In this document: in pieces, positions 26,612 to 35,251 of the stretch | Position numbering within the stretch: the first letter of the stretch is position 1 | Layout: the number at the start of each line of letters is the position of its first letter | NCBI RefSeq assembly: GCF_042214795.1 | Contig: NZ_CP090177.1 | Span: 2,480,001-2,544,000, forward strand | DNA from: Arcobacter iocasae | GTDB lineage: Bacteria > Campylobacterota > Campylobacteria > Campylobacterales > Arcobacteraceae | Reading direction: 5' to 3' | Length of the DNA stretch: 64,000 nt | The notes under the pieces: generated by a model | What the model was told of the DNA's origin: nothing | What the model saw: the letters and a program-made list of their open reading frames with translations, nothing else | The model's database searches: none | Made by a program: the position numbers and the translations under genes

Positions 26612-27067
26612 TTACATCTTAAACATAGAGTGAGGTGAATCACTAGAATTTACCATCCAAATAGAAAAAATATCTATATATTCCCAAAATGATTTTTTTA
26701 ACTCTTCATCTAAATTTGTCTCTTCAATTGCTTTTGCAAAGTTTTCAAGCCAAATTATTCTTGCATTTGAGTCAATTTTAAAAGGAGAGTGTCTTGCTAC
26801 CATTCTTGGAGCTCCTCTTGAGTGGTCAAAATATCTAGGTCCTCCACAAATTTGTATAAAAAAATCAGCTGCATGTTTTTTGGCTGCATCAAGTCCTTCT
26901 TTTGTAGGAGGAAAGAGTCCTTTTATTTCTGTTTGTACTAAAAATTCATAATGTTTAGCAATCATTTCCCTCATGCCATCTTCACTTAAAACTTCTAATA
27001 TCTTAGGATTTGGTAAAGCTACATTTGGTCTTTGCCCAAATGAACCTTCTGTAATAGTATAATTCAT
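26612..27067 (-). CDS. Truncated haemoglobin, group II-like
   Basis: A 151-residue globin. The 2/2 fold landmarks are visible: Tyr40 at B10 in KHYEFL, GGPRYFDHSRGAPRM, the proximal histidine in the ARHSPFKID segment, and a Trp at G8 in ARIIWLENF. The RHxPF block marks group II rather than the group III (Ctb) type of Campylobacter jejuni. An N-terminal extension of about 20 residues precedes the globin core. Group II globins bind oxygen and nitric oxide; a role in detoxification is inferred. It is convergent with the small membrane gene. Confidence 0.88.
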   Translation of the reverse strand: MNYTITEGSFGQRPNVALPNPKILEVLSEDGMREMIAKHYEFLVQTEIKGLFPPTKEGLDAAKKHAADFFIQICGGPRYFDHSRGAPRMVARHSPFKIDSNARIIWLENFAKAIEETNLDEELKKSFWEYIDIFSIWMVNSSDSPHSMFKM

Positions 27068-27165
27068 TATTTACCTTTTTATCTTTTTGAAAAACAATAC
27101 TACAACAGCTATGCTGAAAAAAAATATATGATATAATCATTAATTAATTTCTTAAGGAGTTACCC

Positions 27166-27684
27166 ATGAAAAAAGTTTTTGTTTTAATATATAGTGCACT
27201 TTCATCGCTTTTATTTTCCTCTTCATTACTTGCAAGTGATATAGAAGTTTCTTTTACTGATAAGAAATGGGATGGTAAAGTAATTCCTCTAGATGAAGTA
27301 TGTTCAAATTATAATGTAGAAGCTGGAAGTACACCAGGTTTGTATATTGAAAATCTTCCAGATGGTGCTAAAAAAGTTATTTTAAAGTTTAATGATAAGA
27401 CTTTTACTAAAATGGATAATGGAGGACATGGTATTTTATCTTTTGATATAGAAGAGGATGTTACAAATGTAGAAATTCCACCTCAAATAGGAGAAACTTT
27501 TGAATTAGATGAAGGTTTTTCTGTAGTAAATGCACATACGGGTACTAGATTTGGGAAACAAGAAGGTGCTTATTTAGCTCCTTGTTCTGGTGGTAAGGGA
27601 AATACTTATACTGTTGATATCTCAATCTTAAATTCAGATGGTAAAGTTTTGGCAAGTAAAGAATTAGTCTTAGGTAAGTATTAA
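27166..27684 (+). CDS. Exported protein, possibly PEBP-like fold
   Basis: A 172-residue protein with a signal peptide (1-24, cleaved near LLASD). The mature part is beta-rich with two cysteines (VCSNY and PCSGG) that may form a disulfide. The end segment YLAPCSGGKGNTYTVDISIL recalls the P-C-P-G-H-Y region of phosphatidylethanolamine-binding proteins, but other PEBP signatures are weak, so that call is tentative. TATAAT at about 27132 and AAGGAG before the ATG support expression. A strong hairpin follows. Confidence 0.55.
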   Translation: MKKVFVLIYSALSSLLFSSSLLASDIEVSFTDKKWDGKVIPLDEVCSNYNVEAGSTPGLYIENLPDGAKKVILKFNDKTFTKMDNGGHGILSFDIEEDVTNVEIPPQIGETFELDEGFSVVNAHTGTRFGKQEGAYLAPCSGGKGNTYTVDISILNSDGKVLASKELVLGKY

Positions 27685-27713
27685 TTAATTTAGTTATTTT
27701 AAGATTATTTATG

Positions 27714-27747
27714 TCAGAATGGTAACTCAAAGTAGTTACCATTCTGA
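27714..27747 (+). terminator. Strong hairpin after the exported protein gene
   Basis: TCAGAATGGTAACT (27714-27727) and AGTTACCATTCTGA (27734-27747) form a perfect 14-bp stem with a 6-base loop. The T-run is weak, so it may act as terminator or mRNA stabiliser. Confidence 0.65.
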
Positions 27748-27791
27748 GTATCTATATTAAATAATTTATATATGAATAAAAGAGGTTATTG

Positions 27792-29774
27792 GTGTTTTCA
27801 AAAATAATTGAGGAATCTTATTATCAGAAAAATATAAAAGTACTATTTATACATACCAATAAGGATTTTATTTCTAAAATATCAAAGTTATTAGAAAAAT
27901 ACTTTGCTTCTATTACTATATCAACTAACGGACATGATGTAGAAGAAAAACTCAAAGAAAAATATTTCGATATTCTTTTTATAGATATTGATTCTTCAGA
28001 ACAAAGTTGTATAGAGTTAGTTAAAAAAATGAAGAAGACAAATCCTATGCTTTCTATTATTGCCTTTTCAGGAGGTGATAATGTACCGTTATTACAAGAG
28101 TGTTTAAAATTATCAGTAGATGGTTATATTTTTAAGCCAATAATAAAAGAACAATTCTCTGCAACCATTGAAAAAGTATGTGATTACAAATGTAGTAAAT
28201 ATCAAGTTGATAATAATGTAAACTATTTAAATCAATATGTAAAGATAATAGATAGTAGTAACATAATTTCAAAGACAGATATTGAAGGTAAAATCACATA
28301 TGTAAGTGATAATTTTTGTAGAATTACAGGTTATACAAAAGAAGAATTAGTTGGAAATACGCATAGTATTTTAAAACACAAAGATAATCCACCTATATTA
28401 TATAAAGAGATGTGGCGCACAATAAAAAATGAAAAAAAAGAGTGGCATGGTATTTTAAAAAATGTTTCAAAATCAGGAAAAGTATATTATGTAAAATCAA
28501 CCATAATGCCTCTTTTAGATTTAGATGGAAATATTATAGAGTTTATAGCTTTTAGAGATAGTGTAAATGTAGTTTTAGATGATAAAAAACATTTATTAAA
28601 TAAAATAGAACTAAATAACTTATCACTTCTAATACTAGTGCAAATTGAAGAATTTGATATATTAGACAAGTTTTACAATATATTAAAAGTAGATCAAATA
28701 GAAAAAACTTTTGCTTCAAATTTATTAGCTTATTTACCTGATAATTATGTTTTTGAAGATGTATATGCTTTAGGTGATGGGAGATATGCTCTTTTAACTG
28801 ATTATTTTGCTTTTGAAAAGTTAAATATGAAAATACATGATTATCTCGAGATATTTGTAAAAAATGTAACTGAATCTATTTTGGAAATAGATGGTATAGA
28901 GTATGATTTAAATATAATTATCAGTTATTCTTGTGGAAAATATAGTCTTTATGAAGATGCAAGAGCAGGTCTTGAAGAGGCTATATCTAAAAATAAAGTT
29001 ATCAATTATTCAAATGATTCTTCAATAAAAACAAATCAAGAAGCTAAAAAGAATTTTGAAGTTATTAAGATGGTTAAAATTGCCCTTGATAATTATAAAA
29101 TCGTCTCTTATTTTCAACCAATAATCAATAATAAAACAAAAGAAATCGAAAAATATGAATCTTTAGTTAGGCTTATTAATGAAAAAGGAGAAGTTATCTC
29201 TCCTTTTGAGTTTTTAAATATTTCTAAAAAAGGTAATTATTATAATAAGATTACTTCAAGAGTTTTAGAAAATTCATTTAAAATGTTGGACTTCGTAAAT
29301 ACAAAACTTTCTATAAATTTATCTGCTTTAGATATAGAAAAAGAGCAAACAAGAAAAGAGATTTTTACACTACTTGATAAATACAAAAAAGATAATAACA
29401 GAATTGTTTTTGAACTTCTTGAAGATGAGAATGTAAAAGATTTTAGAAGTATTAAACTTTTTATTAGAAAAGTTAAAAAAAGAGGTGTAATGATTGCAAT
29501 TGATGATTTTGGAGCAGGATATTCCAATTTTGAAAGATTGCTTGATTTTGAACCAGATATTTTAAAAATAGATGGCTCTTTAGTAAAAAATATTGAAAAA
29601 GACTCTTTTAGTAGAAATATCATTGAAACAATTGTCTCTTTTGCTAAAAAACAAAAGATTCTAACAATTGCAGAGTATGTAGAAAATGAGACAATATTTA
29701 ATCTTTTAAATGAAATAGGAGTTGATTACTCTCAAGGTTACTATTTTGGTAAACCAGAAGACTTGATTAACTAA
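27792..29774 (+). CDS. Receiver-PAS-(degenerate GGDEF)-EAL signalling protein
   Basis: A 660-residue protein. Residues about 15-130 form a receiver domain (FIHTNKDF, FIDIDSSEQ with the phospho-acceptor Asp, GYIFKPI). About 150-265 is a PAS domain (SDNFCRITGYTKEELVGNTHSI). About 275-400 is a GGDEF-like domain in which the motif is replaced by GDGRY, so cyclase activity is unlikely. The C-terminus is an EAL phosphodiesterase with ESL, the DDFGAGYSNF loop, KIDGSLV and AEYVENE, retaining key catalytic acids. It likely degrades c-di-GMP in response to phosphorylation. The GTG at 27792 (AGAGG 6 bases upstream) or TTG at 27789 is the start. No cognate kinase is adjacent. Confidence 0.85.
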   Translation: MFSKIIEESYYQKNIKVLFIHTNKDFISKISKLLEKYFASITISTNGHDVEEKLKEKYFDILFIDIDSSEQSCIELVKKMKKTNPMLSIIAFSGGDNVPLLQECLKLSVDGYIFKPIIKEQFSATIEKVCDYKCSKYQVDNNVNYLNQYVKIIDSSNIISKTDIEGKITYVSDNFCRITGYTKEELVGNTHSILKHKDNPPILYKEMWRTIKNEKKEWHGILKNVSKSGKVYYVKSTIMPLLDLDGNIIEFIAFRDSVNVVLDDKKHLLNKIELNNLSLLILVQIEEFDILDKFYNILKVDQIEKTFASNLLAYLPDNYVFEDVYALGDGRYALLTDYFAFEKLNMKIHDYLEIFVKNVTESILEIDGIEYDLNIIISYSCGKYSLYEDARAGLEEAISKNKVINYSNDSSIKTNQEAKKNFEVIKMVKIALDNYKIVSYFQPIINNKTKEIEKYESLVRLINEKGEVISPFEFLNISKKGNYYNKITSRVLENSFKMLDFVNTKLSINLSALDIEKEQTRKEIFTLLDKYKKDNNRIVFELLEDENVKDFRSIKLFIRKVKKRGVMIAIDDFGAGYSNFERLLDFEPDILKIDGSLVKNIEKDSFSRNIIETIVSFAKKQKILTIAEYVENETIFNLLNEIGVDYSQGYYFGKPEDLIN

Positions 29775-31191
29775 GAGTTTTACTTTTTTTTATAATACTT
29801 TTTATCATATTTGTAAAAACAAAATAGTGAACAGGAACTAAGATATACCAATACAATCTTCCTAACAAACCTTTAGGGTAAAAGTATGCTGATTGAATGA
29901 GTTTATTATCATCTATTTTAAACTCTAACCAAGCATTACCTGGTAGTTTCATTTGGGCTAAGAGTAGAAGTCTTTTATTCTCTTGTACATCAATTACTTT
30001 CCAAAAGTCTAAACTATCACCTATTCTTAAATTTAATTGGTCTCTTCTTCCTCTTTTTAATCCAACTCCTCCAATCATTTTGTCAATAACTCCTCTTGTT
30101 TTCCATAAAAAATCATAATCAAACCAACCAAATTCACCTCCAATAGAGATAAAAGATTTGTAAACCTTTTCATGGGAAAGATTTGAAATATCTTCGACTC
30201 TTCTATCTACATATATTGCATGGGCAACTTCTTCTGTATAGTCTTTATCCCAAACCCTACCAAATCTATCACTCCATCTACTTACTACTTGATTATTTCT
30301 TATCTCATCAACAGCTTTTTTAACTGAATTAATATAAGAGATTGGTTTTATATTTGGAAAATATTTTATTGCATTATTGTTTTGTATAGTTGCTTCTGAT
30401 TTTAGTCCTTCAATCAATGCCTTTGCAACTCCATAAGATACAGGAGTAAAGAGATTTAACCAATATGAAGATAAAGTGATTGATAAAAAAGGCAAAGGAA
30501 TAATGTACCTTTTTAGTCCCAAAGCAGTAGCTGTTTGTAACATCATATCTTTGTAAGTTAGTTGTTCAGCTCCTACATCAATAGTTATATTCCCTTTTTC
30601 TTCTAAATATATTGATGAGTAAAGATAATTTAATACATCAAATACAGCTATTGGTTGTGTTTTTGTATTTACCCATTTTGGCGTAGTCATAATTGGAAGC
30701 TTTTCAGTTAGGTTTCTTATTATCTCAAAACTTGCACTTCCCGAACCAATAATTACTCCAGCTCTTATCCATATAGTTTGAATCTTATCACTTGAGCTTA
30801 ATATTTCTCCTGTTTCTAATCTACTTAGAAGATGTTGACTTGTGTCACTATTTTTAACACCAAGTCCTCCTAAATAAATAATCTTCTTGACACCACAAAA
30901 AATAGCAGCATCTAAGAAATTTTGTGCAGAAGTTTTATCAAGATTTTTGTAATCTTTTCTATTCAAAGAGTGAATCAAATAAAAAGCTACTTCTACATCT
31001 TTTAAGGCTTTTTTTAAACTTTCAACATCAAAACTATTACCTTCACATATTTCTACGCTTCTTTCTAAATTAGGAGTTATTGATTTTTTATTTCTAACTA
31101 ATAATCTTAAAATAATATTTTCATCTTGTAGAAGTTTTTGCTTTAGCCTTCTTCCTATATATCCAGTAGAACCAGTAAGTAGTACTTTCAT
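29767..31191 (-). CDS. NAD(P)-binding epimerase-like protein with DUF2867 domain
   Basis: A 474-residue protein. The N-terminal Rossmann domain starts with VLLTGSTGYIGRRL (the TGxxGxxG motif) and continues with FYLIHS and YLGGLGVK, as in atypical short-chain dehydrogenases. The C-terminal part (about 320-465) matches DUF2867, including GGVGLKRGRRD and LRIGDSLDFW. Such two-domain proteins are widespread and their reaction is unknown. The 3' end overlaps the EAL gene by 8 bp in convergent orientation. Confidence 0.82.
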   Translation of the reverse strand: MKVLLTGSTGYIGRRLKQKLLQDENIILRLLVRNKKSITPNLERSVEICEGNSFDVESLKKALKDVEVAFYLIHSLNRKDYKNLDKTSAQNFLDAAIFCGVKKIIYLGGLGVKNSDTSQHLLSRLETGEILSSSDKIQTIWIRAGVIIGSGSASFEIIRNLTEKLPIMTTPKWVNTKTQPIAVFDVLNYLYSSIYLEEKGNITIDVGAEQLTYKDMMLQTATALGLKRYIIPLPFLSITLSSYWLNLFTPVSYGVAKALIEGLKSEATIQNNNAIKYFPNIKPISYINSVKKAVDEIRNNQVVSRWSDRFGRVWDKDYTEEVAHAIYVDRRVEDISNLSHEKVYKSFISIGGEFGWFDYDFLWKTRGVIDKMIGGVGLKRGRRDQLNLRIGDSLDFWKVIDVQENKRLLLLAQMKLPGNAWLEFKIDDNKLIQSAYFYPKGLLGRLYWYILVPVHYFVFTNMIKSIIKKSKTLS

Positions 31192-31322
31192 CTTATTTCC
31201 TTTGAGTAAGTCATTGTATCAGTTAATAATGTCTTTTTGTAGATAAAATAAATGTCTTAGTTATATAAAAAGTACAAAATAGTTAAATATTTAAGCAAAA
31301 TTGTATTTTATACATAAATAGG

Positions 31323-31328
31323 TATAAT
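31323..31328 (+). promoter_or_regulatory. -10 element of the LetAB-type operon
   Basis: TATAAT within the palindrome GGTATAATTAATACC (31321-31335), 35 bp before the first pqiA/letA-type ATG. Confidence 0.45.
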
Positions 31329-31362
31329 TAATACCATAAATATAAAGGTTTTGATAATTAGT

Positions 31363-31932
31363 ATGGATACGATAATTGAGTGTAAACATTGTGGACTTTT
31401 TTTAAAAAACAATAATGAAAAAATCAAATGCCCAAGATGTGGTTCAAAAATAAAAAATAAAGAACATAGTATTGATTCTTTGTATTATGCAATAACTGCG
31501 TTATTGCTTTTTGTACTTTTAAATATATATCCTTTATTAACTTTATCTCTAAATGGAAATACTCTAAAAACAACACTTATTGGAACTATTAGTATTTTTT
31601 TTAAAGAAGATTTCCTTTTTGTTGGAGCACTAGTATTATTTACAATTATTTTAGCTCCAGTTTTAAACTCCTTTACAATTATATTTGTTTTTATTCAAAG
31701 TAAAATGAAAAGAAAAATATTTTCTTTTAGGATTTTATATGATGGCTTTCATTTTTTTAAAACCTGGGGTTTTATTGAAGTTTATATTATCGGGGTCATT
31801 GTTACATATATCAAACTTACGGGAATGACTTCTGCAACGAGTTTTGATACTGGATTTTATATTATGCTTTTTTATCTTTTTATATTTTACATGTCTAATA
31901 AAAAATTTGATATAAAAAGTGTGTTAGAGTAA
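31363..31932 (+). CDS. PqiA/LetA-type membrane protein, first half
   Basis: A 189-residue protein with an N-terminal zinc ribbon (CKHCGLF ... CPRCG) and four membrane segments, equal to one PqiA domain. In E. coli, LetA (YebS) and PqiA carry two such units in one chain of about 420 residues. Here the unit stands alone and is followed, with a one-base overlap (TAATG), by a second one. LetA-type proteins work with a multi-MCE protein in lipid transport across the envelope. The ATG at 31363 is chosen over a TTG at 31351, which lies only 2 bases past AAAGG. Confidence 0.85.
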   Translation: MDTIIECKHCGLFLKNNNEKIKCPRCGSKIKNKEHSIDSLYYAITALLLFVLLNIYPLLTLSLNGNTLKTTLIGTISIFFKEDFLFVGALVLFTIILAPVLNSFTIIFVFIQSKMKRKIFSFRILYDGFHFFKTWGFIEVYIIGVIVTYIKLTGMTSATSFDTGFYIMLFYLFIFYMSNKKFDIKSVLE

Positions 31933-32525
31933 TGATTTTAATATCATGTAAAAACTGTCAAAAAGTCTATACAAAAAAAGACTATAGTGAGTTTAAATGT
32001 GTTAGATGTGGGCATACCGTAAGAAGAAGAGTAAAGAATACAATACAGACTTCTTTAGCTTTAGTAATTACTGCACTATTACTTTTTATTCTAGCTATGA
32101 TTTATCCAATGATGGAAATAACTGAATTTGGAACAAAAGAAGATAGTACAATATTTCAAGGTGTTATTTCATTTATTAATTATGGAGATTATTTTATTGC
32201 AATTGTAATTTTTACGGCAAGTATTATAATACCTTTAGTTAAACTTTTAGTACTTCTTTTTATATTTGTTTCTTTGTGGATTAAAACACCATTTTCCAAT
32301 AAAACAAAATTAAAGCTATATTATTTTATTGAATTAATTGGAAAGTGGTCTATGATAGATATTTATGTAGTTGCAATGTTAGCATCTACGATTCATCTTG
32401 GTGAAGTATTTAATATAAAAGGTGGAATAGCAGCGACTGCATTTGCTTGTGTTGTAGTTTTGACTATGATAGCTGCACATAAATTTGATACAAGGATTAT
32501 TTGGGATGAGCGAAGAAAAAATTGA
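31932..32525 (+). CDS. PqiA/LetA-type membrane protein, second half
   Basis: A 197-residue protein with a zinc ribbon (CKNCQKVY ... CVRCG) and four membrane segments. It repeats the plan of its upstream neighbour: ALVITALLLFILAMIYPMMEI here parallels ALLLFVLLNIYPLLTL there. Segment GKWSMIDIYVVAML is the family's conserved G-x-W-S-M-x-D-V-Y-V block. Together the two genes equal one LetA. The 3' end overlaps the LetB-type gene by 20 bp, indicating strict coupling. Confidence 0.88.
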   Translation: MILISCKNCQKVYTKKDYSEFKCVRCGHTVRRRVKNTIQTSLALVITALLLFILAMIYPMMEITEFGTKEDSTIFQGVISFINYGDYFIAIVIFTASIIIPLVKLLVLLFIFVSLWIKTPFSNKTKLKLYYFIELIGKWSMIDIYVVAMLASTIHLGEVFNIKGGIAATAFACVVVLTMIAAHKFDTRIIWDERRKN

Positions 32526-35148
32526 AACTTTAGTTTATGAACCAAAAACTACTGATAATAAGTCGATTTCATTTATTTGGCTTTTACCACTTGTTGTTTT
32601 AATGATTTTAGGTTGGATTGCCTATGAAAGTTATACTAAAAAAGGTACAAATATAAGTGTTATTTTCAAAAGTGCAGAAGATTTAAAAGAGGGAGTGACA
32701 CCTTTAGAGTACAAAGGTTTAGTTCTTGGTAAAGTAACTAAAATAGAAATTAATGATTTAAATAGTGTCAAAGTAAATATTTTAGTAAATAGTGATGTTG
32801 CAAAATATGTTGCAACAGAGGGTACTAGTTTTTGGATAAAAAAACCTACTATATCACTTACAAAAGTCTCTGGACTTGGTACTTTATTAAGCGGAAACAA
32901 AATAGAGTTATATCCAAAATATAAAACTTTAAAAGAGTATGATAATGCAAACCCCCAATATGAATTTACAGGATTAGATACAAAACCTAGTTTACTAGAA
33001 GACACTGATGGATACTATGTAAATATTCTTTCAAGGGGTGAAGATCTAATAGAAGTAGAGACCCCAATTTTTTATAATAGATTCCAAATAGGTGAAATAT
33101 CATCAAAAGAGTTTAAGGATGGCAAAGTCTACTTAAAAGCTTATATTTATGATAAGTACACATATTTGATAAACAAAAGTTCTCAGTTTGTCATGAATAA
33201 AGCCTTGAAGGTCAATTTTGGACCTGGTGGATTAAATTTAGAAGTTAGTTCCTTATACTCAGCTATTGTGGGAGGAATTACCGTAGAAACTCCACTAAAA
33301 GATGCTCAAAAAATAAAAGAAGATAAATACTATATTTTAAGTGATGATAAAAAAGAGTTCATAGAAAGAACACATATAAGTTTAAAATTTACAGATGCAA
33401 AGGGAATAGGAATAAATACTCTTATCATGTATAAAGGTGTAGAAGTAGGTAAAGTAGATGATTTACAACTTACCCAAGATAATATTATTGCAAAGGCTTA
33501 TATTTATAAAAAATATGATTATCTTCTAACTGATAATAGTAGTTTTAATATAGAAGAAACAGAAGTTAGCCTAGATGGAGTAAAAAATTTAAATTCAATT
33601 GTTAGTGGAAATTATTTAACAATCGATTATAAAAAAGGAAAACCAAAAGACTCCTTTGAGATTGTAAATAGTAGTATGGAAAAAGTTGATAATGATTTAG
33701 TGATTACTTTAAAAACACAAAATTTAAATTCAATAACAAAAAATAGCAAATTGTATTTTAAAAATATTCCTATTGGAAAAGTTTTAGACTACTCTTTATC
33801 TAGTGATTTAAAACATGTAAATATTTCACTTTTAGTAAAAGAAAAATATAAAAAGCTAATAAATAATAAATCACTTTTTTATGATATGAGTTCAAAATTA
33901 TTAGAGCTTAAAAATCTAGATTTAGATATAAACTATACTGGAATAAAACCATTGATAGATGGAGGAATAGCACTTGTAGAAGTTGATAGAAAAGCAAAAT
34001 ACTCTAAAAAAAGTTTTAAATTGTATAGTTCTTATAAAGATGTGCAAGCACTTAAAAGAGAGTATAGTCATGGTTCATACTTAAATACATACTTTGACAA
34101 TGGTTTTAATTTAAAAGTAAATCAAGCAATAAGTTATAAAAATCAAGAAATAGGTTTCGTAAAATCAATTAAATTTGGTGAAGAAAAATCAAAAGTAAAA
34201 CTTTTTATTTATAAAAAGTATATGAAATATATAAGTAAAAAAAGTAGATTCTATAAAAAAGATGCCATAAAAGTCGATGCATCCTTGGGTGGAGTTTTAT
34301 TTGAAGTTGATAATTTATCTTCATTATTATATGGTTCTTTAGAACTTGATAATAGCTCAAAAACAAGCTTTCCAAGATATGAGATATACTCTTCTTATGA
34401 TGATATGAAAAACTTTTCAAATACTATTTCTATACTATTTGATGATGTAGAAGGATTAAGACAACAATTCTCAAAACTAAATTACAAAGGTGTAGATATA
34501 GGAAAAGTCTCTAATGTCTTATTAACACCACAAAATAAAGTATTAGTAAAAATTCAAGTATTTAAAAACTATGATAGATTTTCAAAAGAAGGTACAATTT
34601 TTTATTTAAAAAAACCCAAAGTTAGTTTAAATGAAGTAAAAAATATAGGTTCAACAATTTTACCAGTTGATATTGGTGTTATTAGTAGTAATAAAAGTAG
34701 TTTTCAAAATAGCTTTATAGGCTATGATAGTTTAGAAGATATTAAAAAAATTGATAATGGAGAGATAATAAGAGTCTCTTCTATTTTTCCTACAAAACTT
34801 AATGTTGATGCTCCAATATATTATAAGAATGTACAAATAGGAAAAATAAATAAAATAAATCTTAGTAAAGATGGATCTAAAACTTTAATTGATTGTTTTA
34901 TTTCCGATAAATATAAACATCTTATTCGAAAGAATTCTACTTTTCATGATATAAGTGGTTTTAAACTAAAATTCTCTATTTTTACAGGTACAGAGATTGA
35001 AACAAACACTTTCACCTCTATACTAAAAGGAGGGCTTTTAGTAGTGACACCTTTAAAATACGACAAAGTTGCTACTATAAATGATACTTTTTTATTAAAA
35101 AAAGAGTTAAATGAAGATTGGGAGAAGATAAATCCAAGTATAAAATAA
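32506..35148 (+). CDS. letB: LetB/PqiB-type protein with seven MCE domains
   Basis: An 880-residue periplasmic protein with one N-terminal membrane anchor (about 23-42) and seven MCE repeats. Each starts with a strand and a Y-K/N-G/N-x-x-I/V-G-x-V type loop: YKGLVLGKV, YNRFQIGEI, YKGVEVGKV, FKNIPIGKV, YKNQEIGFV, YKGVDIGKV and YKNVQIGKI. Seven domains and about 880 residues match E. coli LetB (877), which stacks into a tube that passes lipids between membranes, rather than PqiB (three domains). The ATG at 32506 is preferred; the longer frame begins with TTG at 32485. No outer-membrane PqiC gene follows. Confidence 0.9.
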   Translation: MSEEKIETLVYEPKTTDNKSISFIWLLPLVVLMILGWIAYESYTKKGTNISVIFKSAEDLKEGVTPLEYKGLVLGKVTKIEINDLNSVKVNILVNSDVAKYVATEGTSFWIKKPTISLTKVSGLGTLLSGNKIELYPKYKTLKEYDNANPQYEFTGLDTKPSLLEDTDGYYVNILSRGEDLIEVETPIFYNRFQIGEISSKEFKDGKVYLKAYIYDKYTYLINKSSQFVMNKALKVNFGPGGLNLEVSSLYSAIVGGITVETPLKDAQKIKEDKYYILSDDKKEFIERTHISLKFTDAKGIGINTLIMYKGVEVGKVDDLQLTQDNIIAKAYIYKKYDYLLTDNSSFNIEETEVSLDGVKNLNSIVSGNYLTIDYKKGKPKDSFEIVNSSMEKVDNDLVITLKTQNLNSITKNSKLYFKNIPIGKVLDYSLSSDLKHVNISLLVKEKYKKLINNKSLFYDMSSKLLELKNLDLDINYTGIKPLIDGGIALVEVDRKAKYSKKSFKLYSSYKDVQALKREYSHGSYLNTYFDNGFNLKVNQAISYKNQEIGFVKSIKFGEEKSKVKLFIYKKYMKYISKKSRFYKKDAIKVDASLGGVLFEVDNLSSLLYGSLELDNSSKTSFPRYEIYSSYDDMKNFSNTISILFDDVEGLRQQFSKLNYKGVDIGKVSNVLLTPQNKVLVKIQVFKNYDRFSKEGTIFYLKKPKVSLNEVKNIGSTILPVDIGVISSNKSSFQNSFIGYDSLEDIKKIDNGEIIRVSSIFPTKLNVDAPIYYKNVQIGKINKINLSKDGSKTLIDCFISDKYKHLIRKNSTFHDISGFKLKFSIFTGTEIETNTFTSILKGGLLVVTPLKYDKVATINDTFLLKKELNEDWEKINPSIK

Positions 35149-35211
35149 GAGAAGTATTAATTTAAAAAAATAACTTTACATTAAGTTTTCATCTTGTAGA
35201 ATATTTTTATC

Positions 35212-35232
35212 AAAGGAAAAATTTTTTCCTTT
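35212..35232 (+). other. Hairpin in the katA leader
   Basis: AAAGGAAAAA (35212-35221) is followed directly by TTTTTTCCTTT (35222-35232), a near-perfect inverted repeat 20 bp before the katA ATG. It could terminate the letB transcript or affect katA translation. Confidence 0.4.
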
Positions 35233-35251
35233 AAAATAAAAAGGATAAAAA

